Positions 7,066 to 14,057 of a DNA stretch of 27,150 nt are shown piece by piece. How positions within the stretch are numbered: the first letter of the stretch is position 1; every line of letters starts with the position of its first letter. The position numbers were made by a program, and so were the translations under genes. Origin of the DNA: JBCBJX01 sp964342855 (GTDB taxonomy: Bacteria; Pseudomonadota; Alphaproteobacteria; Caulobacterales; Parvularculaceae); assembly GCA_964342855.1 (NCBI GenBank), contig CAYFIB010000037.1, positions 1 to 27,150 on the forward strand, read 5' to 3'. The notes below the pieces were generated by a model. That model worked only from the letters and a program-made list of their open reading frames with translations, did not search any database and had not been told where the DNA came from.

Positions 7066-8313
7066 TCATGGTCCGTCCGCAATCACAATCTCGATGCGCG
7101 TGTCGCCGTCGCTCGGCCCGATCGGATCGAGGGGGCGCCAATCGCCGTAGCCGACGCCTGCGAGCCGTCCCGGCGGCATGCCGCGCGCGACGAGCGCCTC
7201 CACCACGGCGTCGGCGCGGGCCTGCGACACGGCGGACGCGGCCTCCGGGTCGGCCGCGTCAAACACGTGCGCTTCGATCCGCAGGGGAAACGATCCGCAG
7301 CTTTGCGCGGCTGTCGCCAGCGCTTCGAAGGCGGACTCCGCCGCGGCGGTCGTCGTCGCTTCGCCCGGACGAAACGCCCCTGCGAGCCGTGTTGATACGC
7401 CCGCCAACCGATTGCGGCAGACTTCCGCCGTGCTGTCCTGCTCCGGCGCGGCGGCGACCGTCACGAGCACGTCGGTGGCGAACGCGCCCGGCGTCGACTC
7501 AATGATCGCCCGCGCCGTCGAGGCGTCCGACGCGGTTTGCGCGACACCGCGCAGGCGCAGCGCGTCCGGACTGAGCTGCGCTTCGCCGGTGTTCAGGAAC
7601 GCGAGCGCGCGCGCGGCGAGCACGGCGGCGCGGCGCGAGGCGTCGCCCGGCGGACGCCCCGTGCTTGCAACCTCCGCCGAAACGATCATGGCGCCGCGGC
7701 GGGTAAAGGCCTGCTCGATCTCCTGCAGGGTCTGCGCGTCGTTGAAAATCCCGGCGAGCGATACGCCTTCCGCCGCACGTCGAATGGTGAGGGTGAACGG
7801 CGTTGTCGGACGAACCGAGCTCAGCGTCGTCACGCCGCGCAGGTCGACACGACCGATGCCGGCGAAAATGCGCGAACCGGCGGCGTTGGCGACCGCATAC
7901 CGCGCTTCTTCGCGTATGATCGGGTCCGGCGCTTCGCCGGAAATGCGCGCCGTGCGTCCGTCCACCGCGACATCCGCCCACGGCAGAATGGCGCGCCCCA
8001 GCGCGGCTTCGGCCCGACGCTGCAGCCGATTTTCGATCTGCTGCGCGGAGATGAACGGTCCAAGGCCGAGATGGATGGAGGCGACGCCGAGCACCAGCAC
8101 GGCGAGCGCGCCGAGGACGAGGACGCTCGCCGGGCGCGCGACGAGCCGGGCGAGCGCAAGGACCGACCGCCCGACGCCCCAGCCGGGCGAGAGCCGCCCG
8201 GCGACCGATTTTACAGGGCCTAGAAATCGCGAAAGACGAGAGCTCTCTTTCGCCTCCGAAAGGGCGTCGCCGTCGTTTGCCGTTTCGGCGGGAGGCGTCG
8301 CGCTTTCGGTCAT
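7066..8313 (-). CDS. BON-domain and OmpA-like C-terminal domain envelope protein
   Basis: A 415-residue protein. A polar N-terminus (1-50) is followed by one membrane helix (about 62-85, SVLVLGALAVLVLGVASIHLG), so the rest should be periplasmic. BON-like segments follow (IENRLQRRAEAAL...VAVDGRTARISGEAPD, and a second stretch ending ...DALRLRGVAQTASD), recalling the two-repeat BON region of mycobacterial ArfA. The C-terminus is an OmpA-type peptidoglycan-binding domain: IEAHVFDAADPEAASAVSQ, RADAVVEALVARGMPPGRL, GVGYGDWRPL, DTRIEIVI. It is 19 bases downstream of infC and 13 bases upstream of the coiled-coil gene. No Shine-Dalgarno precedes ATG 8313; the upstream bases are pyrimidine-rich, so translation may depend on coupling to infC. 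It probably tethers the inner membrane to the cell wall. Confidence 0.82.
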   Translation of the reverse strand: MTESATPPAETANDGDALSEAKESSRLSRFLGPVKSVAGRLSPGWGVGRSVLALARLVARPASVLVLGALAVLVLGVASIHLGLGPFISAQQIENRLQRRAEAALGRAILPWADVAVDGRTARISGEAPDPIIREEARYAVANAAGSRIFAGIGRVDLRGVTTLSSVRPTTPFTLTIRRAAEGVSLAGIFNDAQTLQEIEQAFTRRGAMIVSAEVASTGRPPGDASRRAAVLAARALAFLNTGEAQLSPDALRLRGVAQTASDASTARAIIESTPGAFATDVLVTVAAAPEQDSTAEVCRNRLAGVSTRLAGAFRPGEATTTAAAESAFEALATAAQSCGSFPLRIEAHVFDAADPEAASAVSQARADAVVEALVARGMPPGRLAGVGYGDWRPLDPIGPSDGDTRIEIVIADGP

Positions 8314-8332
8314 AGGGAAAGGAGGCGCCGCC

Positions 8333-8872
8333 TTAGCGGGGCGCCATCACCATGGTCATCTGCCGGCCTTCAAGCTTCGGCAGCATTTCCACTTTCGCCG
8401 CAGCTTCAAAGTCCGCCTGCACGCGCTTCAACAGCTCCATGCCGCGTTCCTGGTGCGCCATTTCACGACCGCGAAAACGCAGGGTCACCTTCACCTTGTC
8501 CCCTTCATCGAAGAAGCGGCGCATGGCTTTGGTTTTCACATCGTAATCATGCTGATCGATGTTCGGCCGCATCTTGATCTCTTTGATCTCGACGACGTGC
8601 TGTTTTTTCTTGGCTTCAGCTTTTTTCTTCTGCTGCTGATATTTGAATTTGCCGTAGTCGAGGATCTTGCAAACAGGCGGGCGCGCGGTAGGCGACACCT
8701 CGACAAGGTCCAGCCCGACCGAACGGGCGAGTTCAAGCGCTTCGTCGGTCGGGACGACGCCGCGTTTTTCGCCTTCATGATCGACCAACAGAACTTCCGG
8801 AATACGGATCTGTTCGTTGGTGCGGGGGCCTTCCTGTTTGGGCGGCGGGGCCGCGTGGGGTCTGCGTGCTAT
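8333..8872 (-). CDS. infC: Translation initiation factor IF-3, starting at ATA
   Basis: IF-3 binds the 30S subunit and rejects non-standard initiation. The full protein is 179 residues if it starts at ATA 8872, preceded by AAGGAG with a 6-base spacer. The N-terminal domain then reads ARRPHAAPPPKQEGPRTNEQ, followed by IRIPEVLLVDHEGEKRGVV, which contains the conserved NEQIR signature. A start at the TTG at 8788, the next standard codon, would remove that signature and make the protein 151 residues. The C-terminal domain contains VKVTLRFRGREMAHQERG. Non-standard starts are a known autoregulation device of infC (AUU in E. coli). Downstream lies an OmpA-type gene and not rpmI-rplT. Confidence 0.96.
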   Translation of the reverse strand: MARRPHAAPPPKQEGPRTNEQIRIPEVLLVDHEGEKRGVVPTDEALELARSVGLDLVEVSPTARPPVCKILDYGKFKYQQQKKKAEAKKKQHVVEIKEIKMRPNIDQHDYDVKTKAMRRFFDEGDKVKVTLRFRGREMAHQERGMELLKRVQADFEAAAKVEMLPKLEGRQMTMVMAPR

Positions 8873-8886
8873 GGGTCTCTCCTTGG
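8867..8886 (-). promoter_or_regulatory. infC ribosome binding site and ATA start
   Basis: On the minus strand the bases read AAGGAGAGACCCATAGCA: a strong Shine-Dalgarno, 6 bases, then ATA. No ATG, GTG or TTG lies within reach in this frame until the TTG at 8788, inside the conserved N-terminal domain. This site decides the start and fits the autoregulatory design of infC. Confidence 0.85.
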
Positions 8887-8951
8887 TGACTGCGTCCTGA
8901 TGTGACGATCGGTAACCTTATTAAGCCGATTTGCTTGGCGAAACGTTCCCG

Positions 8952-8974
8952 GTATCGCCGAGACTGGGCGATAC
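8952..8974. other. Hairpin in the infC leader
   Basis: GTATCGCC (8952-8959) and GGCGATAC (8967-8974) form a perfect 8-base stem with a 7-base loop, about 80-100 bases upstream of the infC start codon. It could be a leader RNA structure or an operator. No T run follows on the minus strand, so it is not an obvious terminator. Confidence 0.35.
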
Positions 8975-9031
8975 GATGCGACGTGCGCAAGGTGCAAGAA
9001 AAAGCGGTCGTTCCGTCGCCCGGAAGTCGCG

Positions 9032-9049
9032 AAAATCGCCCGCTGGGCG
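9032..9049 (-). terminator. Weak hairpin-plus-T element after the GT9 gene
   Basis: On the minus strand CGCCC-AGC-GGGCG is followed by ATTTT, three bases after the GT9 stop codon. The stem is only 5 bases, so it is a weak candidate terminator separating the glycosyltransferase pair from infC. Confidence 0.3.
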
Positions 9050-9051
9050 GA

Positions 9052-10032
9052 TCACGCGAAAAACGCGCGGCGCTTGGGCCCGCGATCGGTTTCCGGCGTG
9101 ACGCCCATATTGCCGAGCGTGCGCCAGACCAGCTCCGCGTCGATGGACTGCTCCGGCGTCGCGGTGATCGCGACGACATCGCGTCCGCGCGGCGCCCGCG
9201 CGCCCGGCTTCGCTCCATTTGGGAACAGCATGACGCCCGGGCAATGGACGCTGGCGATCAACTGCGCGGGACCGGTGTCGTCGGCGACGAAGAAGGCGCC
9301 TTCATGAGCCAAAGCGGCAAGCTGCAACAGGTCCGTTTTGCCGGCGAGATTGACGACGTTCGGGTCGGACCGGGCGATTTCATAGCCCATGTCCGCGACG
9401 TCCGGGCCGCCGACGACGACGGCGGAAAGGCCGACATCGCCGATGCGCGCGGCGATGCGCGCATAGCGATCGACCGGCCAGCCGCCTTCTTTCTCCAGAG
9501 CGGGCGCGAGCAGCGCGAAGGCGCCCGAGAGCCCGTACCAGGAGGGCTGCATGTTCGCCGCGTCCTTGCGGGCGTCGAGCGCCCAGGAGAGATCCGGCGG
9601 GCGGCGCTCGGCGGAGACGCCGGCGTTGGAGAGCTGCTGGGCGTAGGCGTCGATCGGGTGGGTCGCGCCCTTCGCGCCGCGCTTTGCGGGCGGCGGGGCG
9701 CAGAGCTTCGGTTTGAACGAGCCGAGGGCGCTGAAGAGCTTCTTCGAGGCGTCTGTTCCGTCGAGGTCGAAGACCAGCTGGAACTTCTTCGATTTCAGCT
9801 GCTTCACGAAAGACTTGCGCGCTTCCGGGTCCGAATAGGCGTCATCGGTCAGCACGTTGTCGAAATAGGGCGCCGCTTTCGCGAGCCGCACCAGATCGCC
9901 GGACGTCAAAAGATGGATGTCCGCGCGCGGATGCGCGTCGCGGATCGCCGCGAACGCCGCGTCGGCGTTGACGAAGGCGCCGAGGCCTTCGCGCTTGATG
10001 ATGAGGATCGCCGCCTTGCGGGAGCCGAACAT
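9052..10032 (-). CDS. Glycosyltransferase family 9 (heptosyltransferase-like)
   Basis: A 326-residue GT-B fold protein. The N-terminus ILIIKREGLGAFVNADAAFAAIR matches the start of ADP-heptose:LPS heptosyltransferases, where the motif is normally RxDxxGDxxxxTP and is degenerate here. The C-terminal donor site reads VNLAGKTDLLQLAALAHEGAFFVADDTGPAQLIASVHCP, with the DTGPxxL motif of the family. Such enzymes act on the cytoplasmic face of the inner membrane, adding heptose or another sugar to lipid A core. ATG 10032 has AAGGAA upstream and lies 12 bases after the GT4 gene, so the two form an operon. The degenerate first motif makes the donor sugar uncertain. Confidence 0.88.
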   Translation of the reverse strand: MFGSRKAAILIIKREGLGAFVNADAAFAAIRDAHPRADIHLLTSGDLVRLAKAAPYFDNVLTDDAYSDPEARKSFVKQLKSKKFQLVFDLDGTDASKKLFSALGSFKPKLCAPPPAKRGAKGATHPIDAYAQQLSNAGVSAERRPPDLSWALDARKDAANMQPSWYGLSGAFALLAPALEKEGGWPVDRYARIAARIGDVGLSAVVVGGPDVADMGYEIARSDPNVVNLAGKTDLLQLAALAHEGAFFVADDTGPAQLIASVHCPGVMLFPNGAKPGARAPRGRDVVAITATPEQSIDAELVWRTLGNMGVTPETDRGPKRRAFFA

Positions 10033-10044
10033 CGCGAACTTTCC

Positions 10045-11238
10045 TTATGCGAGCCGACGCGAGGTCGGCGCGAGCGAACGGTAAACGTCGAGCGTCGAGG
10101 CGGCCATCGCCTCGGTCGAGAAACGGGTGCGGGCCCGGTCGCGACCGCAGGCTCCCAGGCCTGCGCGCGCCTCAGGCGTCATCTCCAGAACGGTCTGCAC
10201 GCCGCGGGCCAGATCAGCGGCGTCTCCGGGCGCGACGAGCACGCCGGTTTCGCCGTCGACCACCGTCTCGCGCGAGCCGCCATGGTTCGTCGCGACCACC
10301 GGCTTGCCCATCGCCATCGCCTCCACGGCGACGCGACCGAACGCCTCCGGCCGGTTCGAGGCCGAAACGACGATGTCGGCCGCTGCGTAAGCGGCGGGCA
10401 TGTCGGCGTAATGTCCGCAGATGCGTACGGCGTCCCGCAGCCCGGCCTCCCTCACAGCGTCGTCCAGTTGGCGCGCATAGCCGTCCCTGCCCTGCGCGTC
10501 GCCCATTAAAATAATCAGCAAATCCGCTCTTTGGCCAGCGCCCGCGGCGTGCAGAAGGCGCGCGGCCTCCACCATTTCGCTCTGCCCCTTCCAAGCGGTG
10601 AGCCGGCCCGGAAGAAGGATGACCGTGCGCGCGTCGTCCGCCGAGACGCCCCAGTGACGCCGAACGTCGGCGAGACGCGCCGCGTCGATCTCATCGGGCG
10701 CGAAACGGGAAAGGTCCGCCCCGCGCGGAATGGCGATGAGGCGTTCAGGGGGCGGCGCGTGCTCCGCGGCGACATGGTCGCGGGTGTACTCGGAGTTCGC
10801 GATCACCGCGTCGCCGCGGGCCATGACGGAATTATAGAAGCGCTTCAGCGACGATTTCGCGCGGTAAGAGCCGTGATAGGTCGCGACGTAACGCACGCCC
10901 GTCGCGCGCGCGGCCCAGAGAGCGCTCCAGGCCGGAGCGCGGGAGCGGGCGTGGATGATGTCGACCTCGAAACGGCGAATGAGATCGATCAGCCGCCCGC
11001 GATTGGCCCACATGACGAGGGGGTTCTTCGACTGCGCGGGCATGGCGAAGAACTCCGCCCCCGCCGCTTCCAGCTCCGGAACCATCCGCCCGCCCCGGCT
11101 CGCGACCAGCGCCCGCCCGCCGGCGGCGACGATGGCGCGGGCGATCTCCACGGTCGTGCGCTCCGCGCCCCCGGCGTCGAGCTCGGGGATCACCTGCAGC
11201 ACCGTGAGCGGCTTTGTTTCCGAGCCGTTTGGCGTCAT
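10045..11238 (-). CDS. Glycosyltransferase family 4
   Basis: A 397-residue GT-B retaining glycosyltransferase. The N-terminal acceptor domain has VLQVIPELDAGGAERTTVEIA, with the glycine-rich loop, and IIHARSRAPAWSA. The C-terminal donor domain has VILLPGRLTAWKGQ and the EX7E motif in EAFGRVAVEAMAMGKPVVATNHGG, which binds the nucleotide sugar. It is predicted to add a hexose-type sugar during LPS core or surface-polysaccharide assembly in the cytoplasm. ATG 11238 fits the family N-terminus; no strong Shine-Dalgarno is visible. The GT9 gene follows after 12 bases. It is divergent from the hydrolase gene, with 53 bases between them. Donor and acceptor cannot be read from sequence. Confidence 0.92.
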   Translation of the reverse strand: MTPNGSETKPLTVLQVIPELDAGGAERTTVEIARAIVAAGGRALVASRGGRMVPELEAAGAEFFAMPAQSKNPLVMWANRGRLIDLIRRFEVDIIHARSRAPAWSALWAARATGVRYVATYHGSYRAKSSLKRFYNSVMARGDAVIANSEYTRDHVAAEHAPPPERLIAIPRGADLSRFAPDEIDAARLADVRRHWGVSADDARTVILLPGRLTAWKGQSEMVEAARLLHAAGAGQRADLLIILMGDAQGRDGYARQLDDAVREAGLRDAVRICGHYADMPAAYAAADIVVSASNRPEAFGRVAVEAMAMGKPVVATNHGGSRETVVDGETGVLVAPGDAADLARGVQTVLEMTPEARAGLGACGRDRARTRFSTEAMAASTLDVYRSLAPTSRRLA

Positions 11239-11291
11239 CGATCGGGTCCGGTAGTCGGGACGCTCACGCCCCGCGAGAAGGAGAGAACCCC

Positions 11292-12044
11292 ATGACGCAC
11301 GACGCGCCCCGATTTGTCGACGGCCCGAACGGAAAGATCGCCGTGCGCTCGGTTTCAGGCGCGGGCCCGACCGTCGTCTGGCTCGGCGGCTTCAAGTCCG
11401 ACATGCTGGGGACGAAAGCGGAGACGCTATCGGAATGGGCGACGCGCGAGGGCCGCGCCTATGTGCGGTTCGATTATTCCGGCCACGGCGAATCCGAGGG
11501 CGCCTTCGAGGACGGGACGATCTCCGCGTGGACGGCGGACGCCCTCGCCGTTCTCGACGGCGAAACGGAGGGGCCCCTCGTCCTCGTCGGCTCCTCCATG
11601 GGCGGCTGGATCGCCCTCCTCGCGGCGCTCGCCCGCACACTGCGCATCGCCGGCCTCGTCCTCATCGCCCCGGCGCCCGATTTCACCGAAGATCTGATCT
11701 GGCCGGGCCTCGACGAGGCGCAACGCAAGACGCTCATGGAGACCGGCCGTCTGGAGCGGCCCTCCGAGTACGGCGACGAGCCCTACGTCTACACCCGCGC
11801 CCTCATCGAGGACGGCCGCAAGAACCTCCTCCTCGGCGCTTCCATCGATCTCGACGTCCCCGTCCGCATCCTGCAGGGCGCCGCCGACCCCGACGTCCCC
11901 TGGCGCCACGCCGCCCGGCTGCTGGATGTTCTGACCGGGAACGATGTGGTGATGACGCTGGACCGCGTGGGGGATCACCGGATGTCGGAACCGCGGCAGC
12001 TGGGGATGCTGGTGCAGGCGGTGGGAGAGGTTTCGGGGGGTTAG
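11292..12044 (+). CDS. Alpha/beta hydrolase, ABHD10-like thioesterase
   Basis: A 250-residue serine hydrolase. The nucleophile elbow GSSMGG, the acid in GAADPDVPW and the histidine in VGDHRMSEP form the triad. Long stretches (GTKAETLSEWA, YVRFDYSGHGESEG, LVLVGSSMGGWIALLAAL, DVPWRHAARLLD) parallel human mitochondrial ABHD10, a protein depalmitoylase and acyl-glucuronide esterase, which suggests that the bacterial group shares an ancestor with it. ATG 11292 is chosen because AAGGAGAG lies just upstream; the open frame extends to 11214 but that part overlaps the GT4 gene. It appears cytoplasmic, with no signal peptide. The natural substrate is unknown. It ends 11 bases before the toxin-antitoxin promoter. 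Confidence 0.9.
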   Translation: MTHDAPRFVDGPNGKIAVRSVSGAGPTVVWLGGFKSDMLGTKAETLSEWATREGRAYVRFDYSGHGESEGAFEDGTISAWTADALAVLDGETEGPLVLVGSSMGGWIALLAALARTLRIAGLVLIAPAPDFTEDLIWPGLDEAQRKTLMETGRLERPSEYGDEPYVYTRALIEDGRKNLLLGASIDLDVPVRILQGAADPDVPWRHAARLLDVLTGNDVVMTLDRVGDHRMSEPRQLGMLVQAVGEVSGG

Positions 12045-12055
12045 ACCATACGAAC

Positions 12056-12099
12056 TTGCACGTAGGTTCTGATTAGGTGCATAATGGAACCTAATGCAA
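12056..12099 (+). promoter_or_regulatory. Sigma-70-type promoter and operator of the ParD/ParE genes
   Basis: TTGCAC (12056-12061) and CATAAT (12080-12085) form a -35/-10 pair with an 18-base spacer. Inverted repeats overlap it: ATTAGGT (12072-12078) with ACCTAAT (12089-12095), and AGGTTC (12064-12069) with GAACCT (12087-12092). The outermost TTGCA (12056-12060) mirrors TGCAA (12095-12099). A ribbon-helix-helix antitoxin bound here would block the promoter. Confidence 0.75.
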
Positions 12100-12112
12100 A
12101 CGACGAAACACG

Positions 12113-12364
12113 ATGATCAAGCAGTCCATCAACCTGACGGAACCGAACGACGCCTGGCTGTCCGCGAAAGTCGAGAGCAAGGAGTACTCCAGCAAGGCCG
12201 ATGTGGTGAACGATCTGATCCGACGCTTTCGCGAGCGCGAGCAGGAGAACGAGGTTGTTCGCGCACGGCTGATCGCCGCAGAGAGAAGCGGCTTCACCCC
12301 GCTGAGCAAGGCGGAGATACTCTCCGAGATCAAAGACGCTCTGCGGGCGGATGGCGACCTATAG
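12113..12364 (+). CDS. Type II antitoxin, ParD/CopG-like ribbon-helix-helix protein
   Basis: An 83-residue protein. The N-terminal ribbon (KQSINLTEPNDAWLSAKV) and helix pair (SSKADVVNDLIRRFREREQ) form a ribbon-helix-helix DNA-binding dimer; the C-terminal tail (SGFTPLSKAEILSEIKDAL) is the usual toxin-wrapping region of ParD-type antitoxins. It should neutralise the ParE-like toxin encoded next and repress the shared promoter by binding the inverted repeats upstream. Its 3' end overlaps the toxin gene by 14 bases in another frame, the standard arrangement for coupled synthesis. ATG 12113 is the only sensible start. Confidence 0.92.
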   Translation: MIKQSINLTEPNDAWLSAKVESKEYSSKADVVNDLIRRFREREQENEVVRARLIAAERSGFTPLSKAEILSEIKDALRADGDL

Positions 12365-12635
12365 GCTCGCGGAAGCCGCCAAGTACGATATGGCGCGCAT
12401 CTACCGCTGGGGCGTTCACCGGTTCGGCGAAGCGCAGGCGGATCGGTACTTCGACGAGCTGTTCGCCAATTTTGATCGGATTGCGGAGAACCCTGAGCGG
12501 TATCCCAAAACTGAAATCCGCGAGGGATATCGCCTCTGCGCAACGCGCGGCGACACGATCTATTTTCGCGTAAAGGACGGCGTCGTCGAGATCATGGCGA
12601 TCATCGGTCGGCAGGATACGGAAGACCGGCTCTGA
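12351..12635 (+). CDS. Type II toxin, ParE/RelE superfamily
   Basis: A 94-residue protein with the ParE-type fold: YRLAEAAKYDMARIYRWGVHRFGEAQADRYFDEL, FDRIAENPERYP, then a C-terminal sheet (YRLCATRGDTIYFRVKDGVVEIMAIIGRQD). ParE toxins inhibit DNA gyrase, but RelE-type members of the same superfamily cut mRNA on the ribosome, and the target cannot be assigned from sequence. It overlaps its antitoxin gene and lacks a promoter of its own. No frameshift or truncation is seen, so the pair looks intact. It sits between housekeeping genes and ends 16 bases from the convergent HPr gene. Confidence 0.92.
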   Translation: MATYRLAEAAKYDMARIYRWGVHRFGEAQADRYFDELFANFDRIAENPERYPKTEIREGYRLCATRGDTIYFRVKDGVVEIMAIIGRQDTEDRL

Positions 12636-12651
12636 GCAGCAGCCTCCCCAC

Positions 12652-12930
12652 TCACTCCTCCTCCCCGAACCGGTCCGCCACCAGCGCGCACAGCGTCTCC
12701 ACCGCCTCCTCCGCGTCCTCGCCTTCCGCGCGGATGAGGATGTTGGAGCCTTTCGCGGCGACGAGCAGCATCAGCCCCATGATCGAGCAGCCGCCGACGG
12801 TGAGGCCGTCTTTCTCGACTGTGATTTTCGCGGCGAAACGGCCCGCGGTTTCGCAGAACTTCGCCGAGGCGCGGGCGTGGAGCCCGCGCGCGTTGACGAT
12901 CTCGACGCGGCGTTCGGCGGAAGCGCTCAC
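12652..12930 (-). CDS. ptsH: Phosphocarrier protein HPr of the regulatory PTS
   Basis: A 92-residue HPr. ARGLHARASAKF carries the phosphorylated histidine (H18) and GGCSIMGLMLL carries the regulatory serine (S49) that HprK phosphorylates. It transfers phosphate from enzyme I to the EIIA encoded upstream. No sugar-transporting EIIB or EIIC is in the window, so the system is probably regulatory. The start is GTG 12930 without a clear Shine-Dalgarno; a four-codon ATG frame at 12941 ends in a TGA overlapping this GTG. It is separated from the EIIA gene by 212 bases that hold a large palindromic repeat. Confidence 0.95.
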   Translation of the reverse strand: MSASAERRVEIVNARGLHARASAKFCETAGRFAAKITVEKDGLTVGGCSIMGLMLLVAAKGSNILIRAEGEDAEEAVETLCALVADRFGEEE

Positions 12931-12983
12931 GGTCGGATCATCGCTCGGTCCGGGCGCTCGCCCAATACCGCACGACGTTCCGC

Positions 12984-13084
12984 GTCATCCCGGCCGAGCG
13001 CAGCGAGAGCCGGGACCCAGGGTAGCGGGTACGGGGCGTTCGGCCCTGGGTCCCGGATAACCGCTTCGCGGTTTCCGGGATGAC
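12984..13084. repeat. Large palindromic repeat element between the EIIA and HPr genes
   Basis: The outer arms GTCATCCCGG (12984) and CCGGGATGAC (to 13084) are exact reverse complements; the inner arms GCCGGGACCCAGGG and CCCTGGGTCCCGG also pair. Smaller hairpins lie within each arm (for example AACCGC-TTC-GCGGTT at about 13060-13074). The whole folds into a cruciform of about 100 bases. It looks like a dispersed intergenic element, different in sequence from the pair at 3973-4081, and it may attenuate transcription from the EIIA gene into the HPr gene. Confidence 0.85.
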
Positions 13085-13142
13085 GGGGACGTAATTCAAT
13101 TTCCGCATCCGATATCGCTTTTATTCCGTCCCGTTGCTGCGC

Positions 13143-13547
13143 TTAGGACGCGCCGGCGAGGACGTGGGAGGCGATGGAGATATAGCGCCGGCCGGCGTCG
13201 CGGGCGGCTTCGACGAGATCCGGCAGGGCGGCGTCGGCGCGCATGGAGGCGAGCTTGATGAGCATGGGGAGGTTCACCCCGGCGATCACCTCCGCGTTCG
13301 CCTTCTCCATCACCGAGATGGCGAGATTGGAAGGCGTGCCGCCGAACATGTCGGTGAGGATGACGACGCCGTCGCCTTTATCGGAGGCCTTGGCGGCGGC
13401 GAGGATGTCGGCGCGGCGCTTCTCCATATCGTCGTCGGAGCCGATGCAGATCGCGCGGAACTGCTTCTGCGGTCCGACCACGTGTTCAGTCGCGGCGACG
13501 AACTCTTCTGCGAGGCGGCCGTGGGTGACGATGACGATGCCGATCAT
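13143..13547 (-). CDS. PTS EIIA component, mannose family
   Basis: A 134-residue EIIA-Man-type protein. The active histidine is H9 in VIVTHG, and DGVVILTDMFGGTPSN followed by VIAGVNLPML are family motifs. It receives phosphate from HPr. In Alphaproteobacteria this stand-alone protein is encoded beside hprK and chvIG and has no membrane partner, so a regulatory role is likely. It lies 18 bases downstream of hprK on the same strand. The length is normal and both ends are intact. Confidence 0.94.
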   Translation of the reverse strand: MIGIVIVTHGRLAEEFVAATEHVVGPQKQFRAICIGSDDDMEKRRADILAAAKASDKGDGVVILTDMFGGTPSNLAISVMEKANAEVIAGVNLPMLIKLASMRADAALPDLVEAARDAGRRYISIASHVLAGAS

Positions 13548-13565
13548 GCGATCTCGGGCGTTTCC

Positions 13566-14057
13566 TTAGTTCGGCCCGATATGGTGCGCGGCTTCGCGCG
13601 ATTGTCCACTCAAAAGCGACCGCAACGCAGCACGAACGCGCGCCGGGGCGGAGGCTTCGAACGGGTGCAGCGCAAAAACCACAGCCTCCGGCAGCCCAGG
13701 CGCGACAGGACGCCGCGCCGGCTCCGGCAGGCGTTCGGGGCTGCGGTCGAGATCGAACAGCGCCGAAAGCTGGGTCGGCGCGGCGGGTTCGACCGAGACA
13801 AGCCCGACGCCGCGCACTTCAAGGAGACCGAACAGAGGCGCGGGCGCGGAGAGGCTCACCCGCGCGCCGTCGACCGTGAGAACCACCTGATCGTCCGCGA
13901 TCAGCCGGGACCGCCCAAAGGGGCACCCGTCGATGAGCCGGAGCGCGAGGTCCGATTTTCCGCTCCCGGAGGGTCCGAGAAGAAGCGCGCCATGGAGATC
14001 GCCCCCCGCATCGAGCGCGACCGCGACCGCCGTCGCGTGGAGGAGCGTGTCCGTCAT
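13566..14057 (-). CDS. hprK: HPr kinase/phosphorylase (short alphaproteobacterial form)
   Basis: A 163-residue protein corresponding to the catalytic domain only, as is usual in Alphaproteobacteria. The Walker A motif is GPSGSGKS (28-35), LIADDQV at 52-58 fits the catalytic aspartate region, and the family signature appears as EVRGVG (80-85). It phosphorylates and dephosphorylates the conserved serine of HPr, linking metabolic state to the PTS. Its start overlaps the end of chvG by 4 bases, so the kinase gene is translationally coupled to the sensor gene, and the EIIA gene follows after 18 bases. Confidence 0.94.
   Translation of the reverse strand: MTDTLLHATAVAVALDAGGDLHGALLLGPSGSGKSDLALRLIDGCPFGRSRLIADDQVVLTVDGARVSLSAPAPLFGLLEVRGVGLVSVEPAAPTQLSALFDLDRSPERLPEPARRPVAPGLPEAVVFALHPFEASAPARVRAALRSLLSGQSREAAHHIGPN

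Noticed and set aside
7178..8905. 575-codon plus-strand open frame
   Set aside because: It is antisense to the BON/OmpA gene and infC, and its product is low-complexity Ala/Ser/Arg with no family motif. The minus strand has recognisable domains.
8902..10509. 535-codon plus-strand open frame
   Set aside because: Antisense to the GT9 and GT4 genes; Arg- and Gly-rich product with no domain, explained by high GC content.
12056..12635. Genomic island or prophage boundary at the toxin-antitoxin pair
   Set aside because: No integrase, tRNA gene or direct repeat flanks it, and neighbouring genes look chromosomal. A small mobile insertion of the pair itself remains possible but is not shown.
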